In this document: one piece after another, positions 1-8,221 of the stretch
How positions within the stretch are numbered: the first letter of the stretch is position 1
Layout: every line of letters begins with the position of its first letter
Assembly (NCBI GenBank): GCA_938049335.1
Contig: CALIYX010000024.1
Coordinates: 251,533-315,532 of the forward strand
DNA from: an uncultured Clostridia bacterium
GTDB taxonomy: Bacteria; Bacillota; Clostridia; Peptostreptococcales; Anaerovoracaceae
Length of the DNA: 64,000 bases
Direction of reading: 5' to 3'
Program-made: the position numbers and the translations under genes
Notes under the pieces: model-generated
What the model saw: the letters and a program-made list of their open reading frames with translations, nothing else
What the model was told of the DNA's origin: nothing
The model's database searches: none

Positions 1-2
1 AA

Positions 3-65
3 GCAGAAAAGCTTTTGATACATGGCATAGAGGAATGCAAGAAAGAAGGTAAGTATATTGGCTGA
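3..65 (+). CDS. atpA: ATP synthase F1 alpha subunit, C-terminal end (partial)
   Basis: One reading frame is open from the left edge and stops with TGA at 63-65, overlapping the next gene by 8 bases. Only about 20 codons are visible (ending ...KKEGKYIG), too few to identify by sequence. The assignment as the alpha subunit rests on the usual order alpha-gamma-beta-epsilon in F-type ATP synthase operons. A second frame stops at 50-52, so the choice of frame is not certain. Confidence 0.45.
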   Translation, partial: AEKLLIHGIEECKKEGKYIG

Positions 66-1008
66 GCAAATTCAGGCGATTAAGAGACATATAAATAGCG
101 TCAAAAACACCGAGAAGATAACAGGTGCTATGAAGCTTATCTCAGCTGCCAAGCTCAAGCAATCCACCGACCATTTAAATTATGCAAAGGATCACATCGA
201 GCCTTTGATATCAAAATTCACACAGATTCTCACCTGCGACATCGCACCGGAAATCTACTACGAAAAGCGCCTAGATATGCGTCAGTTTGAGGTAGGCACA
301 GTGCCACACTCCAGTGAGGCTCCCGTCAAGGAGCTGTGCATTTTGATCACCTCATGTAAGGGGCTATGCGGCGGATATAACTCGAGCTTGATAAAGCATG
401 CTGCAGAAATGAATGAAAATGCGGGCATTATCTTTGTGCCTTTAGGAGATAAAGGTTTTAACTACTGCATCAAACACGGGCTTGAAGTCTTTTCAGCAGA
501 TGCTTTTGCCGATACATACTCTGACCACGCGCACGAACTTTCGTATGAGCGGATCCACAAAGTAGCTTCTGCCGTACTTGAGCTCTATCGCAAGAGTGAA
601 ATATCAAAGGTTAAAATCGTCTACACTAAATACAGAAACCCTATAGCATTTGACATCGACACAAAGTTGCTTTTTCCACTCGAAAAAGCAGCACATGGCG
701 AAGATGGTGACATCGAAAACACTAGCCTCTTTGACCACGATGCAGGTTCTTCATATTTTGATGAACTAGCCGAGGCCTATCTATCTATGAAAATCCTCAG
801 ATACATCGCTGAGGCAACTCTCTGCGAACACGCAGCAAGACGTATTGCGATGAAGAATGCAAATGACAACGCACTCAAGATGATTGAGACGCTTTCTAAC
901 AAATATCACACCGCTCGTCAAAACGCAATAACTGGCGAGATGATTGAAATAATAGTTGGTCACGAATCACAAAAGCTTGGTAAGGTCCAAAAGAAATTAG
1001 GTGAATAA
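58..1008 (+). CDS. atpG: ATP synthase F1 gamma subunit
   Basis: This is the central rotor shaft of F1, which couples ion flow through F0 to the beta catalytic sites. The protein has 316 residues. The N-terminal helix (residues 1-60: QIQAIKRHINSVKNTEKITG, then AMKLISAAKLKQ) and the C-terminal helix with RRIAMKNANDNA and ITGEMIEIIVG are typical of the family. It is about 30 residues longer than the E. coli protein, with extra sequence in the globular middle (about residues 75-90 and 220-240). The start is TTG at 58, placed 8 bases after AGAAGG; no ATG with a ribosome site is near. It overlaps atpA upstream and atpD downstream, so translation is probably coupled. Confidence 0.95.
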   Translation: MAEQIQAIKRHINSVKNTEKITGAMKLISAAKLKQSTDHLNYAKDHIEPLISKFTQILTCDIAPEIYYEKRLDMRQFEVGTVPHSSEAPVKELCILITSCKGLCGGYNSSLIKHAAEMNENAGIIFVPLGDKGFNYCIKHGLEVFSADAFADTYSDHAHELSYERIHKVASAVLELYRKSEISKVKIVYTKYRNPIAFDIDTKLLFPLEKAAHGEDGDIENTSLFDHDAGSSYFDELAEAYLSMKILRYIAEATLCEHAARRIAMKNANDNALKMIETLSNKYHTARQNAITGEMIEIIVGHESQKLGKVQKKLGE

Positions 1009-2398
1009 CTTGAATACAGGAATTGTAAAACGAATTATCGGTCCAGTAATAGACATCAAATTTGAAGCTAGCGAGATGCCTCAGCTTCTTGATGCTATAG
1101 AGATAAAAATGGAAGACCATGTAGTCGTAGCCGAGGTTGCTCAGCACGTCGGTGACAGCACGGTTAGATGTATTGCCCTTTCCTCTACCGACGGTATGAA
1201 GCGCGGACTTAAGGCTATAAACACAGGCGCACCTATCGAGGTTCCAGTTGGAAATGATGTTTTGGGCAGACTTTTCAATGTTTTAGGAGAGCCTATAGAC
1301 GGGCTTCCAGCGCCAGAGGATGCACCCAAAAAGCCTATACACCTTCCTTCTCCAGAGTATTCTCAGCAAGAGACTTCCACTCAAATATATGAGACGGGAA
1401 TCAAGGTTATAGACCTTCTTGCACCTTACACCAAGGGTGGTAAGGTCGGACTTTTCGGCGGTGCCGGAGTTGGTAAGACTGTCCTAATTCAGGAGCTCAT
1501 CAACAACATCGCTAAGGAGCACGGAGGTATCTCTGTATTTGCAGGCGTTGGAGAAAGAACCCGTGAGGGAAACGACCTGTATAACGAAATGCAGGAGTCA
1601 GGTGTAATAGACAAAACAGCCATGGTCTTTGGACAGATGAACGAGCCACCTGGAGCAAGAATGAGAGTTGCTCTTACGGGGCTTACTATGGCTGAGCACT
1701 TTAGAGATAAAGAGCATCAGGATGTGCTTTTGTTCATAGATAATATTTTTAGATTCACTCAGGCTGGTTCTGAGGTATCGGCTTTGCTTGGAAGAATTCC
1801 ATCAGCCGTAGGCTATCAGCCAACACTAGCTACTGAGATGGGTGCGCTTCAGGAGAGAATCACATCTACATCAAATGGTTCTATCACCTCGGTTCAGGCA
1901 ATCTATGTTCCTGCCGACGACCTCACAGACCCTGCTCCAGCAACAACCTTCTCTCACCTTGATGCGACTACGGTTTTATCTAGAGCAATTACAGAGCTTG
2001 GCATCTATCCTGCTGTTGATCCTCTCGAATCCTCTTCGAGAATTATGGATCCCCTCATTTTGGGCGAGGAGCATTATCATACAGCAAGAGATGTGCAGGC
2101 AGTTTTACAAAGATATAAGGATCTTCAGGACATCATCGCAATCCTCGGAATGGACGAGCTTTCTGAAGAGGATAAGCTGACAGTTGCAAGAGCCCGCAGA
2201 CTGCAGAGATTCTTGTCGCAGCCATTTGCAGTTGCAGAACAGTTTACGGGAATGCAAGGAAAATATGTTCCCCTAGCAGATACGATTCGTGGTTTCCGCG
2301 AGATACTCGACGGAAAATACGACCATATCCCAGAGTCCATGTTCCTATACGCAGGCTCAATTGAAGAAGTGGCACAAAGGTACGAAAATGAAAAATAG
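1001..2398 (+). CDS. atpD: ATP synthase F1 beta subunit
   Basis: This is the catalytic subunit of F1, making ATP (or hydrolysing it to pump ions). The 465-residue protein is highly conserved. The Walker A loop GGAGVGKT is at residues 153-160, followed by the GERTREGNDLY segment, the Walker B strand LLFIDNIFRF and the ALLGRIPSAVGYQPTL segment. The longest reading starts at GTG 1001, inside the end of atpG. An in-frame TTG at 1010 sits about 5 bases after TTAGGTGA and is the better supported start, giving 462 residues; the family core GIVKRIIGPVIDI begins just after it. The stop overlaps the atpC start by 11 bases, again suggesting coupling. Confidence 0.97.
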   Translation: MNNLNTGIVKRIIGPVIDIKFEASEMPQLLDAIEIKMEDHVVVAEVAQHVGDSTVRCIALSSTDGMKRGLKAINTGAPIEVPVGNDVLGRLFNVLGEPIDGLPAPEDAPKKPIHLPSPEYSQQETSTQIYETGIKVIDLLAPYTKGGKVGLFGGAGVGKTVLIQELINNIAKEHGGISVFAGVGERTREGNDLYNEMQESGVIDKTAMVFGQMNEPPGARMRVALTGLTMAEHFRDKEHQDVLLFIDNIFRFTQAGSEVSALLGRIPSAVGYQPTLATEMGALQERITSTSNGSITSVQAIYVPADDLTDPAPATTFSHLDATTVLSRAITELGIYPAVDPLESSSRIMDPLILGEEHYHTARDVQAVLQRYKDLQDIIAILGMDELSEEDKLTVARARRLQRFLSQPFAVAEQFTGMQGKYVPLADTIRGFREILDGKYDHIPESMFLYAGSIEEVAQRYENEK

Positions 2399-2744
2399 CC
2401 ATACCATGCTCCTAGAGATAAAGACAGACAAGAAAATAATATACTCAGGCGATGTTCTTTCGCTGACAATCAAAGATGCAAAGGGGCAGGAATGCTTCAT
2501 GCCCCTTCATTGCGATACAACAAAGACTATTAGGGACGGAATAATCTGCATTAGCGAACCACTAAATCCAAAAGTTGATTCCGTCTCAAGCTCAGGTCCA
2601 AATTTTGATGCCAAAATTCCTGCTTCGAATCCAGGAACAAAAGTCACGCAAAAAAAGCTTTTCAGTGTCTCCAATGCCTACCTAAACATTTCAAAAAATA
2701 CTGTTGTTATCTTCGCTCCAGACGCACTAGAAATCAGCGTTTGA
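2388..2744 (+). CDS. atpC: ATP synthase F1 epsilon subunit, divergent and short
   Basis: The ATG at 2388 lies 7 bases after AAAGG inside the end of atpD and gives 118 residues. An upstream in-frame extension to 2289 is only a shadow of atpD. The fold fits the N-terminal beta sandwich of epsilon: LLEIKTDKKIIYSGDVLSL matches the usual first strands and FMPLHCDTTKTIRDG occupies the place of the normal GVLPGHAPL segment. Residues about 58-90 look like an inserted loop, and KLFSVSNAYLNISKNTVVIF matches the last strands. The usual C-terminal helical hairpin, which inhibits ATP hydrolysis, is absent. Identity rests on position plus this weak match; it closes the operon. Confidence 0.75.
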   Translation: MKNSHTMLLEIKTDKKIIYSGDVLSLTIKDAKGQECFMPLHCDTTKTIRDGIICISEPLNPKVDSVSSSGPNFDAKIPASNPGTKVTQKKLFSVSNAYLNISKNTVVIFAPDALEISV

Positions 2745-2898
2745 GTATTCTGATACAATCGAATTTTATCATTGTTAAATTCCTATCAAAATTATTTAAA
2801 ATGGGGTTCCCATGCACATGAAAATATAGTATGATAGGTAGGGTTTAATTTAATTTATAAGTAAAATTGTATTCATTATACAACGGAGGTTTTAAAAC

Positions 2899-4440
2899 AT
2901 GCGTGACATATATACAAGAATTAATAATTTGCGCCGTCAGGTATTCTCTGCAGTAGCAAATCTTGCGTACGAAGATCGTGATCTCAGCGAGATCGTAGAG
3001 ATTCCATTTGAGATTCTACCTGGTGAAATCGCATCAATCAGAGAGAGCGTATTTCTAGAGAGAGCTATCCTCGGAGAAAGAATCCGTGCGGCTCTTGGAC
3101 TAGACATTCAGCCAGCAAGAGAGCATATCTCAATCACAACAGGTATTGACGAAATCGTAAAGGGCGAAAACTACTATAAGGCACCACTGATCAACATCAT
3201 CAAGTTTGCATGTCATCAGTGCCCAGAGAAACTTATCAAGGTTACTGACATGTGTCAGGGTTGTATTGCTCACCCATGTACTGAAGTCTGTCCTAAGAAT
3301 GCTGTTGATATTATCAACGGTAAATCTTTCATTGACCAGGACAATTGCATTAAGTGCGGAAGATGCGTAACTGCATGTCCATACAATGCTATCATCAAGA
3401 TGGAAAGACCTTGCGCTGCTGTATGCGGAATGGATGCAATAAGCTCAGACGAATACGGTCGTGCAGACATAGATGAAGATAAGTGCGTAGGATGCGGAAT
3501 GTGTCTAACACACTGCCCATTTGGTGCTATCGTAGATAAGGCACAGCTATTCCAGACTATTACAGCAATCAAGAGCGATACACCAGTATACGCTGCAGTT
3601 GCACCTGCTGTTGCGGGACAGTTCGGAAATGGCATCACAATGGAACAGCTAAAGGTTGCTCTTAGAGAGCTTGGATTTACAGATGTACTTGATGTAGCTG
3701 TAGGTGCTGACCTTTGTACAATTCAGGAGGCTCACGACTTCCTAGAGAACGTTCCAGCAGAGATTCCCTTCCTTGCAACATCATGCTGCCCATCATGGTC
3801 AGGCATGGCAGAAAAGCTATTCCCAGAGCTACAGGGACACATCTCAATGGCTCTTACACCTATGACACTAACAGGTATGGTTCTTAAGGAGCAGCACCCA
3901 GGATGTAAGGTTGCGTTCATCGGACCATGCGCTGCTAAGAAGATTGAGGCAACAAGAGAAAATATCAGACCATATATCGACTTCGTTCTTACATTCGAGG
4001 AAGTAATCGGAATGTTCGACTCAAGAGGAATCGATCCTAAGAAGGTAGAGGTTGACGAAAATGAAACAGCAACCGGAAGCTCAGCAGGAAGAAACTTCGC
4101 CGTAAGCGGTGGTGTAGCTAACGCTGTAGTTCAGGTAATTTCTAGGCTAGAGCCAGATAGAGAAATGAAGATTGCAAACGCTGACGGTCTCGCAAACTGC
4201 CGTAAGCTTCTTCAGGCTGCTAAGCAAGGTAAGTACGATGGATACCTACTTGAGGGAATGGGTTGCCCAGGCGGATGCGTCGGCGGCGCCGGAACAATGA
4301 TTTCTCTAACAAAGGGTAACAACGCAGTTGCTAAGACAACTAAGGAAGCTCCGTACGAGAATCCACTAGATAGTGAATTCTCAGATTACCTAAGAATCGT
4401 TGAAGAAAACCAGCATCCTGAAGGCGAAAACGCTAAATAG
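2899..4440 (+). CDS. [FeFe] hydrogenase, group B, monomeric
   Basis: This enzyme interconverts protons and H2 using ferredoxin electrons, usually disposing of fermentative reductant in the cytosol. The 513-residue protein begins 9 bases after GGAGG. Cysteine clusters at about 105-108 (CHQC), 119-135, 150-160 (CIKCGRCVTACP) and 197-207 (CVGCGMCLTHCP) bind [4Fe-4S] centres. The H-cluster motifs are TSCCPSW at 294-300, GPCAAKKIE at 342-350 and EGMGCPGGCVGG at 452-463. The Ser in TSCCPSW, the GPC instead of MPC, and the EGMGC instead of EMAC separate it from the well-studied group A enzymes and match group B. It stands alone; the maturases HydE, HydF and HydG are not in the window. Confidence 0.93.
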   Translation: MRDIYTRINNLRRQVFSAVANLAYEDRDLSEIVEIPFEILPGEIASIRESVFLERAILGERIRAALGLDIQPAREHISITTGIDEIVKGENYYKAPLINIIKFACHQCPEKLIKVTDMCQGCIAHPCTEVCPKNAVDIINGKSFIDQDNCIKCGRCVTACPYNAIIKMERPCAAVCGMDAISSDEYGRADIDEDKCVGCGMCLTHCPFGAIVDKAQLFQTITAIKSDTPVYAAVAPAVAGQFGNGITMEQLKVALRELGFTDVLDVAVGADLCTIQEAHDFLENVPAEIPFLATSCCPSWSGMAEKLFPELQGHISMALTPMTLTGMVLKEQHPGCKVAFIGPCAAKKIEATRENIRPYIDFVLTFEEVIGMFDSRGIDPKKVEVDENETATGSSAGRNFAVSGGVANAVVQVISRLEPDREMKIANADGLANCRKLLQAAKQGKYDGYLLEGMGCPGGCVGGAGTMISLTKGNNAVAKTTKEAPYENPLDSEFSDYLRIVEENQHPEGENAK

Positions 4441-4450
4441 TAATCATATA

Positions 4451-4478
4451 AAAATCGGTGCTCTTTGGCACCGATTTT
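4451..4478. terminator. Bidirectional intrinsic terminator
   Basis: A perfect 11-base stem (AAAATCGGTGC with its complement) closes a 6-base loop. It ends in T-rich sequence on both strands, between the convergent hydrogenase and LysR genes, and probably serves both. Confidence 0.9.
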
Positions 4479-4498
4479 GTTTTGCTCATATTTTAGGA

Positions 4499-5419
4499 CT
4501 ACTCTGCAACACCTAGATATTTCTTGAGATGCTCTATGTATTCCTCTCCTGTATGGCTTAAGCTTATACCCTTTTTCTTGATATATCCAATCTCCATAAC
4601 GCTGTTCGGATTTTGCTTATCCTCGTAAGGAACAGCTATATAGTCATCTCCATTTAGTTCCTCACAAATTATGCCAGAACAGAGTGTATATCCGTTTAGG
4701 CCTACCATAAGATTTAGCATGGTTGCACGGTCGTTAGCTTTAATAGTCCTGGGATATTCATTGGTCGTCAAAATTTCCTCAGCAAAGTAAAACGAGCTGT
4801 TATCGCCTTGCTCAAAAGAGAGGCAAGGATAGTCCTTTAGCTGGTCGAAGTCAATCGACTTTTCCTTTGCTAGCGGATGCCCCTTCCACAGATATACGAA
4901 AGCATCGCAGTCTATGAGCTTAGTAAAGCCAATATTTGAGGCATTAAGTAGCTTCATCAAAGCCTTGCGATTAAAGTCACTCATATAAAGGAGTCCTATC
5001 TCACTTCTGAGATTCGCAACATCAGAAATAACAGTTCTAGTTTGAGTCTCTCTGATTGCAAACTCGTATTCAGCCGTATCAAAGCTCTTTACCATCTCGA
5101 CAAACGCCTTTATCGCAAAAGAATAATGCTGAGTCGAAACGCCAAACTTCTTCTTTATCTTTGCGCCATCGCCGTACTTTTCCATCAAGGTCTCGTAGCT
5201 AGCATAGACCTCCTTTGCGTACATCAAAAATTCTACGCCATCAGGTGTCAGGCTCACGCCCTTACCACTACGATTAAATAGGCTAAAGCCAAGCTCCTTC
5301 TCTAGCTCTTTGATTGCACCCGTCAAAGATGGCTGGGCCACATAAAGCTGCTCAGCGGCCTTGTTCATGGAGCCACATTCAACTATTTTTATAACATAGT
5401 TTATCTGTGTCAGCGTCAT
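4499..5419 (-). CDS. LysR-family transcriptional regulator
   Basis: The 306-residue protein has a winged helix-turn-helix at about residues 1-60 (MTLTQINYVIKIVECGSMNK, then AAEQLYVAQPSLTGAIKELE), typical of LysR, followed by the periplasmic-binding-like effector domain. The start chosen is ATG at 5419, about 5 bases after AGGAGAAG; the frame is open upstream to 5461 but lacks a ribosome site there. The ATG overlaps the stop of the upstream permease gene by 4 bases (ATGA), so the two are translated together. LysR genes are more often divergent from their target, so this co-transcribed layout points to autoregulation with the permease. The ligand is unknown. Confidence 0.9.
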   Translation of the reverse strand: MTLTQINYVIKIVECGSMNKAAEQLYVAQPSLTGAIKELEKELGFSLFNRSGKGVSLTPDGVEFLMYAKEVYASYETLMEKYGDGAKIKKKFGVSTQHYSFAIKAFVEMVKSFDTAEYEFAIRETQTRTVISDVANLRSEIGLLYMSDFNRKALMKLLNASNIGFTKLIDCDAFVYLWKGHPLAKEKSIDFDQLKDYPCLSFEQGDNSSFYFAEEILTTNEYPRTIKANDRATMLNLMVGLNGYTLCSGIICEELNGDDYIAVPYEDKQNPNSVMEIGYIKKKGISLSHTGEEYIEHLKKYLGVAE

Positions 5420-6615
5420 TGTACTTCTCCTGACTTTTCGAGTTTCTTGGCCTCGCGCCAAGCTACTAATCTATCAAATTCCTTCTTTAGCAGGGCTGCC
5501 ATAGGGACCGCTGTTAGCATTCCCAGAAGTCCTCCAAGTGAAGCTCCTATCAAAAGAGCTATAATTACGAGTATTGGATTTACTGAAATACTATTTGATA
5601 ATAGCTTAGGGTTTATAAAGTTTCCATCTAGTCCCTGGATAACTAAAACTACAATAAGTCCGATTACCATCTTTTTGAAGTCGCCATCAACTACACAAGC
5701 TAGGATTGTTCCACCGTAGGCGAATATCGGACCTACATAAGGGATTAGGTTTCCAATTCCCGTTAGGATACCTATTAAGATGCTGTATTTAACGTTTACT
5801 ATTGAAAGTCCTACGCTAACTAGCACAGCCATTACACAGGCGTCTAGGAACTGGCCTTTGATATATCCTGAGAAGCAGTAGTCTGCATCCTTAAGGAAGG
5901 TTGATACGGCACCATAGCTGCGGTTTCTTAGCAGTGCTGCTGCAACCTTCTGCCAATATTTTTTCAGATTGTCTAGGTCGATTAACACATATATTGAAAG
6001 AACCATAGCGATTAGGAACTTTGATATTGCGCTTCCAACATTTGATACAAACGAGAATGCACCGCTTGCTATACTTGTAGTACTATCATTTATCCAGCTA
6101 ATCAGCTTCTGCTGATACTCGCTTAGATTTGCAGACTGTATACCAAACTGCTCAAGCTTGCTCGTCACAGCTTTGATGAACTCTTTGCCTGACTTTAGAA
6201 GCGAAAGTGCTATGTTCTTGAGGCTGTCGGTATCAGCTAATTGGATTTCCTTGGCAATTGATGAGATGATTGCAGATAATATTAGGAAAATACATCCCGC
6301 AACTATTAGATATGTAATCAAGACTGATAGGCTTCTAAACGACAGCTTGTCTTTCTTGCTTTTTAAAACGATTCCAAAACTTTTGTAAAGTATCTTTTCT
6401 ATACGGTTTACAATTGGATTTAGCAGATAAACTATCGCAAGTCCGACTATAAACGGTGAAATCAGCGAGAAAAATGTCGAAATTAGACTCATTCCCTTTG
6501 GCACTATCACACCGATATTAAGGAGCAAAAAGAACATCACCAAGATGCTAAACGCTCCGAGCAGTACATACAAAAGTATCTGTTGATATTTTTCATTTCT
6601 ATCAGGTAACTTCAT
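5416..6615 (-). CDS. AI-2E family transporter (UPF0118 membrane protein)
   Basis: This is a 399-residue polytopic membrane protein of the AI-2E/PerM family, whose members are proposed to export small molecules or sodium ions; the substrate here is unknown. Visible features are helices near residues 15-40, 50-68 and 95-115, a long soluble segment at about 120-190 rich in charged and polar residues, and the conserved C-terminal half with IGNLIPYVGPIFAYGGTIL and ISVNPILVIIALLIGASLGG. It begins with ATG preceded by GGGAGGG and overlaps the LysR gene, forming a two-gene operon. Confidence 0.88.
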   Translation of the reverse strand: MKLPDRNEKYQQILLYVLLGAFSILVMFFLLLNIGVIVPKGMSLISTFFSLISPFIVGLAIVYLLNPIVNRIEKILYKSFGIVLKSKKDKLSFRSLSVLITYLIVAGCIFLILSAIISSIAKEIQLADTDSLKNIALSLLKSGKEFIKAVTSKLEQFGIQSANLSEYQQKLISWINDSTTSIASGAFSFVSNVGSAISKFLIAMVLSIYVLIDLDNLKKYWQKVAAALLRNRSYGAVSTFLKDADYCFSGYIKGQFLDACVMAVLVSVGLSIVNVKYSILIGILTGIGNLIPYVGPIFAYGGTILACVVDGDFKKMVIGLIVVLVIQGLDGNFINPKLLSNSISVNPILVIIALLIGASLGGLLGMLTAVPMAALLKKEFDRLVAWREAKKLEKSGEVQ

Positions 6616-6656
6616 TAATCCCTCCCATTAACTGTAGTTTTTACAGACATAATCTA

Positions 6657-7499
6657 TCACACTTCGCCCGTCTTTTCAATCAAGGCAAAGTTTGCTGCTC
6701 TCTTGGTATAGTTATTTTCTAGCATTCTCACATGAGATAGGAACGCCTCATCATCAAAGTATTTCGCTCCGCTGTGGCATTTTATAATGCAAGCCTGACA
6801 TTTGATGCATGGCCCTGTAATTGTCATATAGTCAGAGGCAATACTACCTACTGGACAGGCTTTGATGCAAACTCCGCAGCCATCGCATAGCTCTTCTAGA
6901 GTCTTTGGCACCGCCTTTAGGAATTTTGCTGGTTGCATATCCTCACCAAGCGGAATGTAGTAAGGCTTTACTTCTGAATCAGCAAGTATATTTCTGTGTT
7001 CTATGCACTTTGCTTTTGACTTTGATAGCCACTGCGCTATGCTTAATGCAAATTTTTCTATTTCAGCTACATCGTCATCGTCTGGTCTTGCCGTTCCTAT
7101 TACTTTGGAGAAGTGATGCTGACAGGCAAATGAAGCTGCTGCAAAGATATCAAATCCGTTTTTATATAGCTCTAGCGAAAGCTCAGTCAAAGAGCTATCA
7201 AAGCTTCTATTTCCGAATGTGGTAACAGCCACTGCCTTTGTGGCATTACCCTTAAAACCATCCTGAAGAAAAGCCAGAAGCTTGTTTGGAACTCTTCCAG
7301 CATAGGTTGGCAAACCGAAGATCACAAGTGCATCTTCATCGAAGCTATACTGCGCGTTTCTCATCTCAGGTGATGTGAAGTCAATTGCGTATGCTTCAGC
7401 GTCTAGCTCGCCAGCTAGCTTTGTTCCGATTAGCTTTACAACCTTTTCCGTGTTTCCGCCTGGGCTGAAATAAACTAGATATATTTTTTTAATGTCCAT
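6657..7499 (-). CDS. EFR1-type flavodoxin-ferredoxin fusion
   Basis: The N-terminal flavodoxin-like domain (residues about 1-150: YLVYFSPGGNTEKVV for the FMN phosphate loop, IFGLPTYAGRVP for the second loop) is joined to a C-terminal dicluster ferredoxin domain. CDGCGVCIKACPVGS and CIKCQACIIKCHSGA supply eight cysteines for two [4Fe-4S] clusters. Such proteins move electrons in anaerobes; the partner is not evident. ATG at 7499 follows AGAAGG by 8 bases and is preferred to an in-frame GTG at 7508, which would lie too close to its ribosome site. The AlkD-like gene ends 24 bases upstream, so they are probably co-transcribed. Confidence 0.88.
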   Translation of the reverse strand: MDIKKIYLVYFSPGGNTEKVVKLIGTKLAGELDAEAYAIDFTSPEMRNAQYSFDEDALVIFGLPTYAGRVPNKLLAFLQDGFKGNATKAVAVTTFGNRSFDSSLTELSLELYKNGFDIFAAASFACQHHFSKVIGTARPDDDDVAEIEKFALSIAQWLSKSKAKCIEHRNILADSEVKPYYIPLGEDMQPAKFLKAVPKTLEELCDGCGVCIKACPVGSIASDYMTITGPCIKCQACIIKCHSGAKYFDDEAFLSHVRMLENNYTKRAANFALIEKTGEV

Positions 7500-7522
7500 C
7501 GTTTCCACCTTCTCCTGAGGTT

Positions 7523-8209
7523 TTACTTTATCTTTAGTCCTCTCAGGTATTCCTTTTGCTCAGGACTTATTCTATAGCTTTCTATCGCCTTTTGTATGGT
7601 CTTATTATGGGTCCACTTTGATAGTCTATTATTTTCTAGATAAACTATTGCACTCTCCCACTGCTTGGCAAGGGCAGTGGCAAAGAACCAGGCTATCATC
7701 ATGTTAAGATAGTATTCTTCGCTTTTAACTTCGGCTGGAAGCTCAAGGTATTCGGTCTTGAATTCATCATCGAGGAAATAGCTCATCAGCATCTCCATGC
7801 CAAATCTGCTTGTATATATGTGCTCTGAGCTTATCCATGACTTTATGCAAGATAGAAAGCCATCCTTATCCTTTGCTAAAATCTTAGGATTTATTATATC
7901 GCAGGTAGCCCAGTTATCGATATACGGAAGGAATTCCTCAAGTCTAAGAAGACAATCCTCCTGAGACTTCATATTTGAAATTATGATTCCGTGCAAAGTA
8001 TTCTCTTCAAGGTATTTATGAGGAAGGTCAGAGAGCCAGTCACCTAAATCCTCAGCTCTAAGCTCCTTTTCGAGCTTCCTGAGCGCAGGAACTCTAACGC
8101 CGATTACAAGGCTTTCGTCGACGTTTGGAATTAGCTTTGAATTAAAGGCCTTGTATTCCTCATCCTTTAGATCCATAAGTCTATTTCTGATATCTTCAGC
8201 GGTAGTCAT
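7523..8209 (-). CDS. DNA alkylation repair protein, AlkD family
   Basis: The 228-residue all-helical protein matches the AlkD/AlkC superfamily of HEAT-repeat DNA glycosylases, which excise positively charged alkylated bases such as 3-methyladenine and 7-methylguanine. It carries the expected PALRKLEKEL segment, the LHGIIIS region and FLPYIDNWATCD, where the DNW...D arrangement holds the catalytic Asp and DNA-contacting aromatic residue. The length is normal. It lies 12 bases after the ABC-F gene on the same strand, an ordinary operon arrangement without obvious functional meaning. Confidence 0.88.
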   Translation of the reverse strand: MTTAEDIRNRLMDLKDEEYKAFNSKLIPNVDESLVIGVRVPALRKLEKELRAEDLGDWLSDLPHKYLEENTLHGIIISNMKSQEDCLLRLEEFLPYIDNWATCDIINPKILAKDKDGFLSCIKSWISSEHIYTSRFGMEMLMSYFLDDEFKTEYLELPAEVKSEEYYLNMMIAWFFATALAKQWESAIVYLENNRLSKWTHNKTIQKAIESYRISPEQKEYLRGLKIK

Positions 8210-8221
8210 GAAACTCTCCTT

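Noticed and set aside
2289..2387. N-terminal extension of atpC
   Set aside because: The extension reads the end of atpD in another frame and has no ribosome site; ATG at 2388 does.
3270..3638. Minus-strand open frame inside the hydrogenase gene
   Set aside because: It is antisense to a highly conserved coding sequence, lacks a ribosome site and its composition is that of a mirrored Cys-rich gene.
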